The translations under genes were made by a program, and so were the position numbers. Source: Candidatus Thorarchaeota archaeon (GTDB lineage Archaea > Asgardarchaeota > Thorarchaeia > Thorarchaeales > Thorarchaeaceae). Taken from it: DNA of 53,784 bases. Below the pieces are notes generated by a model that did not search any database, had not been told where the DNA came from, and saw only the letters and a program-made list of their open reading frames with translations. This document shows positions 26,288 to 37,300 of the stretch, in pieces; the stretch's first letter is position 1, and each line of letters opens with the position of its first letter. The stretch spans positions 1 to 53,784 of the forward strand of contig PRDI01000025.1 of the NCBI GenBank assembly GCA_003345595.1. The letters are read 5' to 3'.

Positions 26288-29200
26288 CTAAGGCCGTCTT
26301 CCACGTGTCGCGATGACGATGATTATCACTATCACGCATGCAGCTCCCGACACAATCACGACTATACCTATGGCTGGCGAGATAATCACGGTTGCCTGGA
26401 TGACTGTGATGGTGATGGTAGCGCTCTGTACGTTTCCAAACGCATCACTGACCGTGATCTCAAGGCCATAGACTCCTGGCTCAAGGTCAGTGCTGTTGGT
26501 GATGACCGCTACTCCATGAGCGACATCTCCCATCGGGTCAATCCGGAAGTTTGCGGTATCGTTGATGGCCCACCAAGAGATCGCCGAGGCATCTGTAACG
26601 GCAACGGCATACTCGAACGGCTGACTCTGAAGGACAGACCTGTCCAGAGGTGTTTCTAGCCATTCTGGGGGTGTAGTGTCAGTCACGGTGACATGGATGA
26701 CTGTGATGGTAATGGTAGCGCTCTGTACGTTTCCAAACGCATCACTGACTGTGATCTCAAGGCCATAGACTCCTGGCTCAAGGTCAGTGCTGTTGATGAT
26801 GACCGCCACTCCATGAGCAACATCTCCCATCGGGTCAATCCGGAAGTGTGCAGTATCGTTGATGGCCCACCAAGAGATCGCCGAGGCATCCGCAACGGCG
26901 ATAGGATACTCGAGTGGCTGACCTTGGAGGACAGACCGGTCCACAGGTAGCTCTAGCCATTCCGGAGGTGTAGTGTCAGTCACGGTGAGTGTGAATGTGG
27001 CCGTAATGGTATTGCCATATATGTCGCTCACTTGAACTGCAATCGCGTATGCTCCTACTTCCAGAGTGTGCAGGTTCGAGATCAAGCCGGAAGCACTTAC
27101 GGCGAAGAGTCCATCGGGCAGGACAGAGTATGATACTTCACCGCTCAAGTCCCAGGCCTCGACCTGATAGTCTAGGTCTTCTCCGGCTTCCAAGACTTGG
27201 TCTTCGGGTTCGATAGTCCAGATCGGAGGCGTTGAATCTACAACATTCACTGTGATAATTGCACCGCAGAAGTATCCTTGCGGGTCATATGCCCTTATCT
27301 CAATCCCATATCTGCCAACTGTGAGTGACAATGCATTTGTGAGTATACCCATTGAGTCAATGTTGAAACTCGTGGTATCATTCACCCAATAGTACGCTAT
27401 GCCGGAGTAATCTGTTGCATTGAGGTCATAGACGAGAAGCTCGCCAAATTCGATTATCTGGTCCGTCGGCACCTCAATCCACTCAGGAGGCATCGTATCC
27501 TCTACTGTGATGGTGAACTCTGCTGAGATGGTGTATTCCCACAGGTTACTTACTACGATGGAGATGTGATAGTCCCCTGTCTCCAATGGAGTAGCATTTC
27601 GTAGAACACCCTGATCATCAATCCAGAACATGCCATCACTAATCAGGGTATAGGTAAGATTGCCGTATCCAAACACTTGCAGATCATAAGATAGTGCCTC
27701 ACCACCTCCTATGGTCATATTACCGGGTGTTTCAATCCACGATAGATACCACGGATAATACATCAGTGGGTGAGGATCCTCATTCTCTGCAAATCCGAAG
27801 ATATGATATGGAATATCACCATAACCATCATGGTCATCATCAGGGCCTGTGTAATCAGACCAATAGTTGTAGTCAACAAGATTGTTCTCGTAGTCATCAG
27901 CCATGTTGTACTGAGTGTTATCCTCGAAGACATTCCACATGACAATGTTGTTATCGGAGTACTGCAGGAAGTATAGTCCCGCGTCATTATTACTGATAAC
28001 ATTGTACTCGATAGTATTCCATTCCGACTGCGAGAGGACAATGCCTACATCCAAGCAGTCTTCGATGGTATTCCATGAGATATGATTGGACGTAGAAGTA
28101 TCAATGATAATCCCTTGGACATCCTGAGCAAGATAGTTATCCGATATCTCGTTCATTGTCCCCCAGAGCACGAGTATACCTGTGCCTTGGTTACCAACTA
28201 TTGTGTTTTCGTGGACAATTGTGTCTGCAGCTTCCACCAGAACGAGTCCATACCCCTGGTTGTAGAGAATACTGTTAAAGCACACATAATCTCCATAGGA
28301 GTAATCGAGTTCCATTCCTATCGTGTTCCCTATGCAAGTGTTGTTCAAGAGAGTGCTGTTGCCCGAGAAGGTTTCATAGATGCCGAAGTAATTGCCTTCG
28401 CAGTAGTTGTCGGTGACATTTATCAAAGAGCAAGTTCCGTTGAGGGAGATTCCGAAGATTTCGTTCATGCTGCACTGATTATCTATGACACTGCTAAGGT
28501 AGGTGTCGGCGAGCATTATTCCTACCGAATTCTCGAAACAATCGTTACTTTGGAAGTAACAGTAGCTGGTCGAAATGGCACAGATACCGAAATCATTCCT
28601 AAAGCAGAGATTATCGACAACAGTAGTCAGCCGACAGATCTCCATCAAGATGCCGAATGAGCCTCCAGTGCAGGTGTTGTCCTCGATGACTCCATTCTCA
28701 ACATTATAGAGATACAGTGCGGAATAACCACCCGCTGCATACATGGCACAGTGTTGGACAATGAAGAATGCTTGCGTATTTCGTATCTCGATACACGGTA
28801 CATAGAGTCCGGACGCATTCAGCACTAAGCCTGAAACGATGAATGGGTCTTCGGGAGTCCCCAAACCCGGCCAGTGTTGAGAAACGAAGTCACCATCTCC
28901 ATCAATGAGAATTGGGCCAGAAATGACTTCAACTATGACTCTGAAGCTACCTGTAAGTACATTCCCAAGGGTATCACTGACCCATACTTGGATAGGATAG
29001 ATTCCTCCACCAAGCTCGACAACATTTGTCACAACGCCCTCGGAATCGATAGCAAAGTGGACTGTATCGTCAATCCACCAATCGCCAACCCCAGCTGGAT
29101 CTATTGCGTCTAAGTCATAGTAAAGAGAATCCCCTACGACAAGGTACTGGTCTTCTGGAAGAGATACCCACGCAGGTGGGACGTTATCAAACGGTGGAAT

Positions 29201-32200
29201 CATGTTCGTATCAGTCAGATAACCAAATCCACGGACCATCATATCTGTTGAATTGAATTGAACCAAGAGTCCATTTGACTGCAGACATAGAGCAGATATA
29301 TCACCGGATTCGCTTGACAAGACCCAGACTGCTTCTCCATTCCACTCTGCCGGACCGACCACGGAGAGTATCTGCTGCCACATGAAGAACGGCGCAAGAT
29401 CACCTATCTGTGTATAGGACTGTATCGGATTAGGTGAGGGGAGTCCGGTGAAGAACATGAAGTGGAAGGTTTCCCAATAGAAATCTGATTGGGGGATGTA
29501 TCCATTCAAGATATTGATGGTGAGCGTATAGTTTTCTAGGGCAATCGTACCTCCTTCATTGTAGAGATGGTATATCAATGACGCTTGAACTTCGAATTCC
29601 GCGACCATTTCACCAAATGTCAAGTTGAGATCATTTGTGGCGTATGGGTCTTCTATTCTGAGGTTGAGATAATCGCCTGACTTCGGACGAGCAATGGGTA
29701 TGACATCTGCGGATAGGACTGTGACATTTGCACTCGAAGACGAGGCATCACTCCATGTTGCTGCAACTGAAATGGTGTTTGTCCCATTGGCGAATACGGG
29801 GACAAAGAGGCTGTTTGAGCCATTATACGGTATTATGAATAGGGATTCGTCGTTTACGAAGGCTTCAATCTGAAGTAGGGAGCCCAGGTTCGAACCCGTG
29901 AATTCCACATATACTAGTCCGCCTTCTACAACTTCTTCCATTGCTGGTTGGACGATCACAATCTCGTTCTCCACGAAACCAGAAATCAAGTTCGTGTCCA
30001 TGACCTCAGCATAGCAGTAGGGTGTTGGCAATCCAAAGTACATTTCGACAAGTAGTCCATTAGACTCCAATACACTGCACGAGAAGTCCCCCAACAAACC
30101 ATAGCCATTCCATACTGTTCGTCCTCTCCATTCACCCAGATCAGAAATCACGTATAGGTCGTTCCAAGTGAAGAACGTCGCTAAATCGCCAGGACTTGCA
30201 TGACTAATGACCTCAGGAGAAAGAAGTCCTGTGAATGGGAAGAAGTGGTAGTTGTCCCATCCAATATCAGACCAAGCAATGTACCCATTCAACACGTTCA
30301 CGATCAGATTGTAGTAAGCTATGTTTTCATAGCCAGAATCATCCCAGACGTGCAATAACAGCCCCACTTCAACCTCGAATTCTGAAACATAGTTGCCAAA
30401 GGTGAAATTGTACTCCTGATAGTATCCGCCGCTGTAGGTGAAAAGATAGTTCAGGTAATCACTTGGCTCCAACTCCGCGAGAGGTGTGACATTTGTTGAC
30501 TCAATGTTCACTACAGCAATAGCACTGAGATTACCATTCCACCATGCGATTAGTGCTATTTCATTCGTTCCTTCCCTGAACACTGGGACAATGAACTGGT
30601 TTAGGCCAATATTACTCGCATTGGCGATGTATTCTCCGTTGACAATCACATCTATGCCTGTAAGACTCTCAGGGTTCGCTGCTTCGTAAGCTATGAGGAC
30701 TTGTCCACCCTCAATCACCTCGCCTTCCATAGGGCTTGTTATCACGAGTAGGTTTTGGACTGTGACCATCCTTGATGCGAAGTTATTATCAAGGTTGGTT
30801 TCATTCTCGACCGGATCCACCATTGCGTCGAAATAGTATACCCCTTCGCTGGGTTGATCCCAGTAGTAGCTTAGGGTGTATTGTGACAAAGTCGGCAAGT
30901 ATGGGATTATTGCATTCGCGACAAGTCCGCCATCAAGGTATATACTCACATTGACATTGTACTCATCAGAAAGACCGAAGTTCGATACTTCAGCATCTAC
31001 GTAAAGTGAAGTCCCAGGACTTACATATGACGGTACTTTCAGCATTATGGCAAGTTCATGTTCAGGTAGCACGTATGTGAACATAAGACCAAAGTCAATC
31101 ACTCCAGAAAGGTCTCCTCCGGGATAGACTGGTCCGTAGATACCATCGCCGTAGTTCAGGCCAACCACAGGAACGCCATATGGGTCTACATCGAACATCT
31201 CCAAGTAGTTGAACTGGATTAGGCCAGATTTGTAAAGCACAACCTCGAATGTTCCCATGGTCATACCTGAGAGGTGGCGATAGTTATCGTACTGAATCAC
31301 GACCCAATCCTCTGTTGCCCACACGAAGACATTGCTTTCCGCCAGTAAATCTGCAAGCAGCAATGCTAGCGAATACCTGTAGGCAGAGTCAGACGTGGGC
31401 CACGAAGGACTGTAGGGCTGGTAAGGATTAGTGTTGTAAAAGGACAGCCAGCCGTTGCTGCTGATGTAGACGACGTCAAACATCTGGTCATAGTAGCTGA
31501 AAGTGAATGGAAGTCCAAGACCGATACTTACATCGTCACCTGACAATCCTATATTGAATCCATTGGCTTTAGCATCTAACCACACTGGTTCATATTCACT
31601 CATGTAGTAATCGTGGAACTCGGCCACAACCAATACGCTGACTGCAAGATTGTTCGCAGTGTCTTCTTCATCAGGCACTGGTTCGACATATGCCCGAACA
31701 TCATGGTTGCCTTCGATATCTGACATCCACCAGTCTCTGATTGTCACTGAGTTTCTTGATTCAAGCAGAGGAACGTAAGTGCTCATTACTTCAACTTCAT
31801 CGATGTAGAGATGTAACGTCACATTTGTTTCAGAGTTCAATCCCCGATTAATCGCAGTTGCAGTCACTAGGGTCCATTCACCAGGACTTACGCTTGATTC
31901 CAGTTCAAGAATAGCGGCAAGGTCGTGTTCGGGGACTGCGGGGAGATAGAGCAGTATGTTTTCCAGCACCCTACTATATCCAGCACCGAAACCCCACTCA
32001 AGAGTCTGCGTCGATATCATAATGCTACCTAAGCCAAACGGTTGTTCGACTAGGACAGGATTGCCATAGTCTGTAGCGAGTATAACGCTCGCACCTGAGG
32101 CTAAGGGGTCAAGATAGCCATGAACTGACGAATACCAATTGTCCAGTTCTTCATCAGTAATAATATTCGGAATCAACATCGTCGGATGATATGGATCAAT

Positions 32201-35200
32201 GATTGAAACGTAATCACTTGGAGCCTGGACATAGTATGAGCCTCCGGGGACTAGCCCATCGATCCAGTATGAGTTGGTAGCAGCGTTTATCTCAAGAACC
32301 CCACCTTGTGCCACATAGTCCTCAAACCACGCTATATTCATGTATAATGCATCCATGAACCAAGAGGGCTGAGCTGATGCAATAACGACTTTCTGATACA
32401 CGCTGAGGTCAACCGTTCCCATTGCAGTATCGTCGTAGAGGACATATGGCACCATCCATAGATCAAGTACCTCTCGAATTGAGCCCAATCCCCACGGATC
32501 TTGGTCTTGGAAGATGGCTACAGGACCATCGAGTTCTAGTTCGAAGACATTCACAGATTGCTGTATGTAGTTATTCGCTAATGTGTCCTCTCCAGCTACT
32601 GGATCGACAAGTGCCTCTATAACATACAGACCCTCATTCAGGGGTGTCCATGGATAAAGGACAGAGTACGATGTATTGTTCTCAAGGACCGGAATGGTTC
32701 CATTAGCCACTCCAGCACCTTCGATATAGATGCCATAAGTCACATTGTACTCTGTGTTCAGTCCCAAGTTCATGACATCTGCGTTGATGAGGACTTCTTC
32801 TCCGGGGTCTGCTGTACGAGGAACATCTAGACTCACGCCTAGATCATGTTCAGGAATCTCATAACTAGACCATGAAATCATGTTATAGACCAGCTGTAGG
32901 TCTTGAGCATTCGACTGGTACTCAGGTATATTCGAGGCGTATACCAGTCCTCGATATGTGATCACAGCTGCAACTCTCTCCTGGCTCGAATCAAGAGCTA
33001 CCATCGACGCTCCTACAAGAGCTGCACTATCCCACCTGATACCTAACGGCAGATACGATAAGGGATAGCCTACTGGATAGGGATTCGACACTCCTTCGAA
33101 GATGGGATGTTCTGGCTCCAGTAGGTCTAGAGACTCGAAATCTATGCCTATAGCAGAATTCGATGTCCAGCCCAGAGTTCCATCAAGACCTAGGAAAGCA
33201 CCCAGTACATCAGGGTGATAGCTGACGCATGAGCTCGTGACGACAAGACCGTGTCCCTCACGCGTGTAGTCAAGAACTGCTTGGAGCTCACTAGAACCCA
33301 GTGGCTGATACATATAGCTCATGATGAGTACATCAGGGCCAAGAGCCTCAACGTCGGCAAGAGTAATCAGTGGAATGTTCAGTGATACGTAATCAATGAA
33401 GATAGGAGTTTGTCCGTAGGCTTCCCAATTCGCATTGATTCTATCCCAGCATGCCATATCCGGACTCTCTGTAAAAAGACCACGTACGACAGCAGCGATT
33501 AGTCTGACTCCCAGGAACTCATGGGCATCCGCATAGCCTGCATGAGTTGCATTGATCTGGATTCTTCCGCTGCTCACCGGATGGACAGTGAACTCGATAA
33601 ACCCGAACTGATCGCTTATTCCAGTTTCATAGACTCCGCAGCCGTCGAGAACTATACTGACATTATCCAAAGGATATCCTTCGTAGAAATCAAAGCAAGA
33701 GATAGATACATTGGATGTAGTATCTCTCTCAAGGAATTCGGGCATGATCTCAAGGCCGATGACAGGCGTTTCGTAGGACACGATGTTTGTTTCGAAAGGT
33801 AAGTAGTCAGCCTTAGTGATATTCACCAGAATGTATCCTGGGACAGTTGGATGAATCGTGATGGTACAGGTCCCATCAGGAAGCGTGTGGTTCTCCGTGC
33901 TCACGCCACAGCCAAATACATCAACCAGTGCCGCTCCAACTGGGGCACCCGTTGCACTATCTGTGACAATCACTTCGACGACTTCAGTACCGCCTGTGAG
34001 TAGTGCATTGTCTGACAAGGAACAGGTCAGACTCGGATATAGTAGGAAATCGACTGCGTTCTTCAGCAGGGTGTTCCTGTCAGAAACATCTACAATAGCA
34101 TCCACTGAGAAGCCAAAGAACACAACCCCACCATTGGTTGCAGTTGGATTCAGTGCCGCGATTGCAGTACCACCTTCATACTCTCCGGAGTAACCACTCA
34201 CATGAGCTGAACCAGATGCGGGCGCTATTACTTCAGCAAACGGAGAACCTAGTCCATCGTCAAGCCATAGAGATGCAGGAAGACCTGAGGTGATTGGATG
34301 AGGCGCGTTCTCCAAATACAAACCACCGGTGTTATCCAACCTCTGCTGCAATTCAACATGGAAGAACGTCGGGAAGATTGCTCCATAAGATGCTTCAAGA
34401 GGAGTCAGAATAGATCCTCCCTCGAAGAGAAGATTGCCGCTCGCGTTATGATACTCCATCAGCACGTCCAGTAGATAGCTATCAGGGGCGATAAGAGGCA
34501 TTCCGTAGTGGTCACCAACCGTGACAATGACCGCATCAAAGAGCTCCAGAAATGCAAGATCAGGGACCAGCTCATATCTGGGTCTGAAAACGTCGACATA
34601 GTATTCATCTTTCAATGCTTGATAGATGTCTCCAAAGTCAGTGGAGTCTCCAGCATTCTCATCAACCCATCCACCCGGATACCAAGGACCATAGCCCCCT
34701 GATTCGTCAGCGATTATCAGGATTTGTCCTCGCATCACTTCGAAGGACACATGACTGCTCCCACCGGATTCTGTGGCAGATACTACCTCAATGTGAAGAG
34801 TCTGAGCTCCGAATGATGTAATGTTGATTGCACCGGAATAGGTGCCTCCTATTACTTCAAAACCCGAAGATGTTATGACGCCACCATTTTGGTTTACAAG
34901 GTAAGCAGTACCATTGCCATCCATGTCACTGAATCCGGAGAAAGCAAGCGGCGCACCATATACTGGTGAGGTGTCGAGAACCACTGACACATTTCCCAGA
35001 CCAATCTGGTACGTTCTCTCGGCCATATACTCAAATGGTTCTGTGAAAGCGAAATGGGCAGTATAAGTTCCGGGATGCTGAGTTGCATTGTGATAGACAG
35101 TAAAGTGCCCTGTGGGGTCCGGAGAAAATCCGCCATCTACAACTGGGTTGCCCAAGGGGTCTTCAATGGTCACATTGACCATGCTCGTTACTGGTAGGTG

Positions 35201-37300
35201 ATTGAAGGTCGTACAGTTTACTTCAATCACAGCTTCTTGGTTGATATCAACAGGTGTTGAAGTCACTTCAACTTCGTTCTTCCAGTACAGCTGCATGGAA
35301 GGATCTCCGAAGTATATGGCCTGAATGACTGTTTCTCTTGAGATGGAGTCAGCCATGTCATAGGTCATCACCATCTCATTTACTGCGTCTCTAAGAGCGA
35401 TCTTTGGACTGGCTGAATACTGGGATAGAGCAGTGTCGAAGAAGTAATCCCAGAACCTGTTGTGAAGCCCGTCAAAAGCGTAATAGCCCGCCCAAGCAAT
35501 TCGTGTTGCTCCGATATACGCAGCAGCTCCCCCATTCGCATTCCTAAAGAATGCCTCTGCGATGGTCGGTTCGCCAATCTCGTAGTCAAAGGCACCAGTT
35601 TCACAGGCCATGGCAAATGCAAATGGAGTGCGAAAGCCATTCGATAATGAAAGCGTTTCCGGTATTGTCAGAGAATCAACCCAGACATCGTACGCGCCAT
35701 GATCAAAGAAGTCTATGATTCCTACTCCCTGGTTAATGCGATCTATCACATTCGAATCAGATAGACTCCCATCAGTTGGATAGAGTCTGTACATATCGAA
35801 AAATGAACCTATGAGATATGGCTGATTCAGTTCTGCTTCAGTCATCGCCGCGCCATCGCCAGAAACGAAGCAATTAGGTCCGAGGAGAAGAAAGTCGTCC
35901 ATCCAATCTCCAGGTTCTGGATCGCTTTCGAGTTTGACGATTGCATGAAGAACGTGAGAGGCATCATCAGGTGTTTGTACAGGAATCCTGCCAACCATCA
36001 CTTCAGGATAGAAATCAACCTGATCTTCGACTTCTCCAAACAAATCGTTGTCGTTTGCGTCCCAGTTTCCATCCAGACACTCAAAGTAGAGATCACTTGC
36101 CTCAGTACCATTGTCAATGCCCGCCCCGGCATAGGCAGGATCCCAGACCTCTCGAGCTGGAACAACATCCCCATCACCCAGTAGGAGAACATACTCGATG
36201 TTGTTCGCTGTATGCTGCTCGATGATGCAATTGCGAAGCCGTTCAGGTGCATCACGACCCGGGAAGGCGGCTACGATATCCTCAACGGAAGCAACATATA
36301 CATTGAATCCTAGGAAACTCTTCCAGTTCGCGAACTCATCCAAGTATGGAATGTAGTCGTCGGGTGTAACGATTAGATAGCCTTCTCCACTGCCAAAAGA
36401 CAACGGCTCAAGTCCAGTTGGCACCTGAAACTCCGAAAGGTGAACATTCCGGCTGAAAGTGATTTCCAGCACAAACTGAAGCAGAAGGCTAGCAGCTTTC
36501 TCAGTAGGATTGTATTGAAGAGGACAAAGCTGCAAAGAAATACAGGGAATCCCATTGATCCGTACTATCTCATAGTCTGCAACATGAGCAGGCTGGTAAA
36601 CGGATGATGAATATGCACCGGGGTCAAAGAAAAGGGTCTCTATTGCTGGAACTCCCTCTGAAACGCTTAGTGGCTTTGGCCCTGGCATTAGTGCCAGGTT
36701 ATTGATTGGAAATCGGATTTCGTTTACAATGTTGCTCGTAATGATCGTGGCACCAGTAGGCAGGCTCAACATCTGTTTTGCATAGGGTGTGACAGGCCGT
36801 CCGTATTCGTGGGTAAGTTCGGTGTCGCCAATTGCCACGATCTGATATGCGTTGCTTCCAATGGAATATGTAGACACATCATAGCTTCCGACCGTGACCT
36901 GTACGAGGAGCCGATCACCCTCAACTACGAAATCGATATTCATTCCCTCACCATAGACACCATAGAACTCTGTGGTGGGATGCTTGGTTTCCATTCTATA
37001 GTCAGCATAGAAATCCCCTGAATCATATAGCGAATCTGCTGAGTTCTTCTCAGATGACTGGTCCTTTTCTAGCGTGTCAAAGATGAGATCAGTAGGGGAG
37101 TCCGTATCAGCGCCAAGTTCTTGCTCCGTTGCCATTGGGTCAAGTTTCTCGTACGAATGTACGCTGCCCGACTCCATCTTCTTCATATCATTCGCTACTG
37201 CACTGGTGAAAGGAACACCGGTTGTTGCCGCGAAGGACCCAGTCACTATTGCAGCGATGAATAGTAGAGATAGGAATCTCATTCCAGCCGCCAAACCCAT
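26288..37300 (-). CDS. Giant gingipain-family (C25) cysteine peptidase with mosaic surface domains, membrane-anchored
   Basis: A 3670-aa exported protein. In order, by eye: signal (about 7-30); gingipain-type propeptide and C25 catalytic region (about 310-690) with His534 in FFDHGAYDVW and Cys566 in MACETGAFD, 32 residues apart as in gingipains; Ig-like part; three ThuA/glutamine-amidotransferase-like folds (about 855-1085, 1269-1467, 1590-1787); CARDB-like domains starting with PEHDL/PEHEL (about 1480, 1787, 2079); a NIDO-like domain (about 1912-2075, ISSNGWLSF); two long paired modules (about 2183-2700); a right-handed beta-helix of NosD type (about 2795-3173); and five or six 'PPEW' cadherin/Ig-like repeats up to 3633; then a membrane helix (about 3640-3663) and an RGRRP tail. 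Extracellular protein cleavage feeding the peptide importers is plausible inference. Confidence 0.85.
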   Translation of the reverse strand: MGLAAGMRFLSLLFIAAIVTGSFAATTGVPFTSAVANDMKKMESGSVHSYEKLDPMATEQELGADTDSPTDLIFDTLEKDQSSEKNSADSLYDSGDFYADYRMETKHPTTEFYGVYGEGMNIDFVVEGDRLLVQVTVGSYDVSTYSIGSNAYQIVAIGDTELTHEYGRPVTPYAKQMLSLPTGATIITSNIVNEIRFPINNLALMPGPKPLSVSEGVPAIETLFFDPGAYSSSVYQPAHVADYEIVRINGIPCISLQLCPLQYNPTEKAASLLLQFVLEITFSRNVHLSEFQVPTGLEPLSFGSGEGYLIVTPDDYIPYLDEFANWKSFLGFNVYVASVEDIVAAFPGRDAPERLRNCIIEQHTANNIEYVLLLGDGDVVPAREVWDPAYAGAGIDNGTEASDLYFECLDGNWDANDNDLFGEVEDQVDFYPEVMVGRIPVQTPDDASHVLHAIVKLESDPEPGDWMDDFLLLGPNCFVSGDGAAMTEAELNQPYLIGSFFDMYRLYPTDGSLSDSNVIDRINQGVGIIDFFDHGAYDVWVDSLTIPETLSLSNGFRTPFAFAMACETGAFDYEIGEPTIAEAFFRNANGGAAAYIGATRIAWAGYYAFDGLHNRFWDYFFDTALSQYSASPKIALRDAVNEMVMTYDMADSISRETVIQAIYFGDPSMQLYWKNEVEVTSTPVDINQEAVIEVNCTTFNHLPVTSMVNVTIEDPLGNPVVDGGFSPDPTGHFTVYHNATQHPGTYTAHFAFTEPFEYMAERTYQIGLGNVSVVLDTSPVYGAPLAFSGFSDMDGNGTAYLVNQNGGVITSSGFEVIGGTYSGAINITSFGAQTLHIEVVSATESGGSSHVSFEVMRGQILIIADESGGYGPWYPGGWVDENAGDSTDFGDIYQALKDEYYVDVFRPRYELVPDLAFLELFDAVIVTVGDHYGMPLIAPDSYLLDVLMEYHNASGNLLFEGGSILTPLEASYGAIFPTFFHVELQQRLDNTGGLYLENAPHPITSGLPASLWLDDGLGSPFAEVIAPASGSAHVSGYSGEYEGGTAIAALNPTATNGGVVFFGFSVDAIVDVSDRNTLLKNAVDFLLYPSLTCSLSDNALLTGGTEVVEVIVTDSATGAPVGAALVDVFGCGVSTENHTLPDGTCTITIHPTVPGYILVNITKADYLPFETNIVSYETPVIGLEIMPEFLERDTTSNVSISCFDFYEGYPLDNVSIVLDGCGVYETGISDQFGFIEFTVHPVSSGRIQINATHAGYADAHEFLGVRLIAAVVRGLFTESPDMACWDRINANWEAYGQTPIFIDYVSLNIPLITLADVEALGPDVLIMSYMYQPLGSSELQAVLDYTREGHGLVVTSSCVSYHPDVLGAFLGLDGTLGWTSNSAIGIDFESLDLLEPEHPIFEGVSNPYPVGYPLSYLPLGIRWDSAALVGASMVALDSSQERVAAVITYRGLVYASNIPEYQSNAQDLQLVYNMISWSSYEIPEHDLGVSLDVPRTADPGEEVLINADVMNLGLNTEYNVTYGIYIEGAGVANGTIPVLENNTSYSVLYPWTPLNEGLYVIEALVDPVAGEDTLANNYIQQSVNVFELELDGPVAIFQDQDPWGLGSIREVLDLWMVPYVLYDDTAMGTVDLSVYQKVVIASAQPSWFMDALYMNIAWFEDYVAQGGVLEINAATNSYWIDGLVPGGSYYVQAPSDYVSIIDPYHPTMLIPNIITDEELDNWYSSVHGYLDPLASGASVILATDYGNPVLVEQPFGLGSIMISTQTLEWGFGAGYSRVLENILLYLPAVPEHDLAAILELESSVSPGEWTLVTATAINRGLNSETNVTLHLYIDEVEVMSTYVPLLESRNSVTIRDWWMSDIEGNHDVRAYVEPVPDEEDTANNLAVSVLVVAEFHDYYMSEYEPVWLDAKANGFNIGLSGDDVSIGLGLPFTFSYYDQMFDVVYISSNGWLSFYNTNPYQPYSPSWPTSDSAYRYSLALLLADLLAESNVFVWATEDWVVIQYDNYRHLSGMTMGTFEVVLYKSGLIQFNYLEMFDVDPYGVPVVGLNYGDGIYGPVYPGGDLSGVIDFGLMFTYVLPEHELAIMLKVPSYVSPGTSLYVDAEVSNFGLSDEYNVNVSIYLDGGLVANAIIPYLPTLSQYTLSYYWDQPSEGVYYFDAMVDPVENETNLDNNFASRMVTVQNLLVITSPMEGEVIEGGQVLIAYEAANPESLTGIDVIVNGEYIANASNIGLNQFIVPVFREGTNEIALIAWWNGNLSAIAVVNIESTNVTPLAELEPSDYLNYLFTYSGGYYQEYNFTFGNYVSEFEVEVGLLLHVWDDSGYENIAYYNLIVNVLNGYIAWSDIGWDNYHFFPFTGLLSPEVISHASPGDLATFFTWNDLYVISDLGEWRGRTVWNGYGLLGDFSCSVLESNGLLVEMYFGLPTPYCYAEVMDTNLISGFVENEIVIVQPAMEEVVEGGLVYVEFTGSNLGSLLQIEAFVNDESLFIIPYNGSNSLFVPVFANGTNTISVAATWSDASSSSANVTVLSADVIPIARPKSGDYLNLRIEDPYATNDLNLTFGEMVAEFEVQASLIYHLYNEGGTIALENYTLTINILNGYIPQSDFYWETFHFMFFTGLPSPNPIQSYTQIGDLAPFFMWQQILSVVGPAEWNGEAVWVLSSESGDISALCLQSNGLLVQFNSTDMMVRGFGYLTDTNMIPPFDNVPPAWVSLPEDQYLVVGDSLYYDLDAIDPAGVGDWWIDDTVHFAIDSEGVVTNVVELGGGIYPIQVWVSDTLGNVLTGSFRVIVEVISGPILIDGDGDFVSQHWPGLGTPEDPFIVSGLVLNASGLYVPCIEIRNTQAFFIVQHCAMYAAGGYSALYLYNVENGVIEDNTCTGGSFGILMEICRLTTVVDNLCFRNDFGICAISTSYCYFQSNDCFENSVGIMLADTYLSSVIDNQCSMNEIFGISLNGTCSLINVTDNYCEGNYFGIYETFSGNSTLLNNTCIGNTIGMELDYSYGDYVCFNSILYNQGYGLVLVEAADTIVHENTIVGNQGTGILVLWGTMNEISDNYLAQDVQGIIIDTSTSNHISWNTIEDCLDVGIVLSQSEWNTIEYNVISNNDAGLYFLQYSDNNIVMWNVFEDNTQYNMADDYENNLVDYNYWSDYTGPDDDHDGYGDIPYHIFGFAENEDPHPLMYYPWYLSWIETPGNMTIGGGEALSYDLQVFGYGNLTYTLISDGMFWIDDQGVLRNATPLETGDYHISIVVSNLWEYTISAEFTITVEDTMPPEWIEVPTDQIIEFGELLVYDLNATDYSGIAYYWVNDTTSFNIDSMGILTNALSLTVGRYGIEIRAYDPQGYFCGAIITVNVVDSTPPIWTIEPEDQVLEAGEDLDYQVEAWDLSGEVSYSVLPDGLFAVSASGLISNLHTLEVGAYAIAVQVSDIYGNTITATFTLTVTDTTPPEWLELPVDRSVLQGQPLEYPIAVADASAISWWAINDTAHFRIDPMGDVAHGVAVIINSTDLEPGVYGLEITVSDAFGNVQSATITITVIHVTVTDTTPPEWLETPLDRSVLQSQPFEYAVAVTDASAISWWAINDTANFRIDPMGDVAHGVAVITNSTDLEPGVYGLEITVSDAFGNVQSATITITVIQATVIISPAIGIVVIVSGAACVIVIIIVIATRGRRP
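26397..26990 (-). repeat. Two near-identical 297-bp tandem repeats inside the C25 gene
   Basis: Bases 26397-26693 and 26694-26990 are almost the same, with a period of 297 nt (99 codons). Each encodes one PPEWLE-type Ig-like module next to the membrane anchor. The close DNA match, against only weak similarity to the other PPEW modules further away, marks a recent duplication. Confidence 0.85.

Noticed and set aside
35380-36255. Open frames of 80-95 codons on both strands inside the C25 gene
   Set aside because: They lie within a clear coding frame with intact catalytic motifs and are shadows of it.
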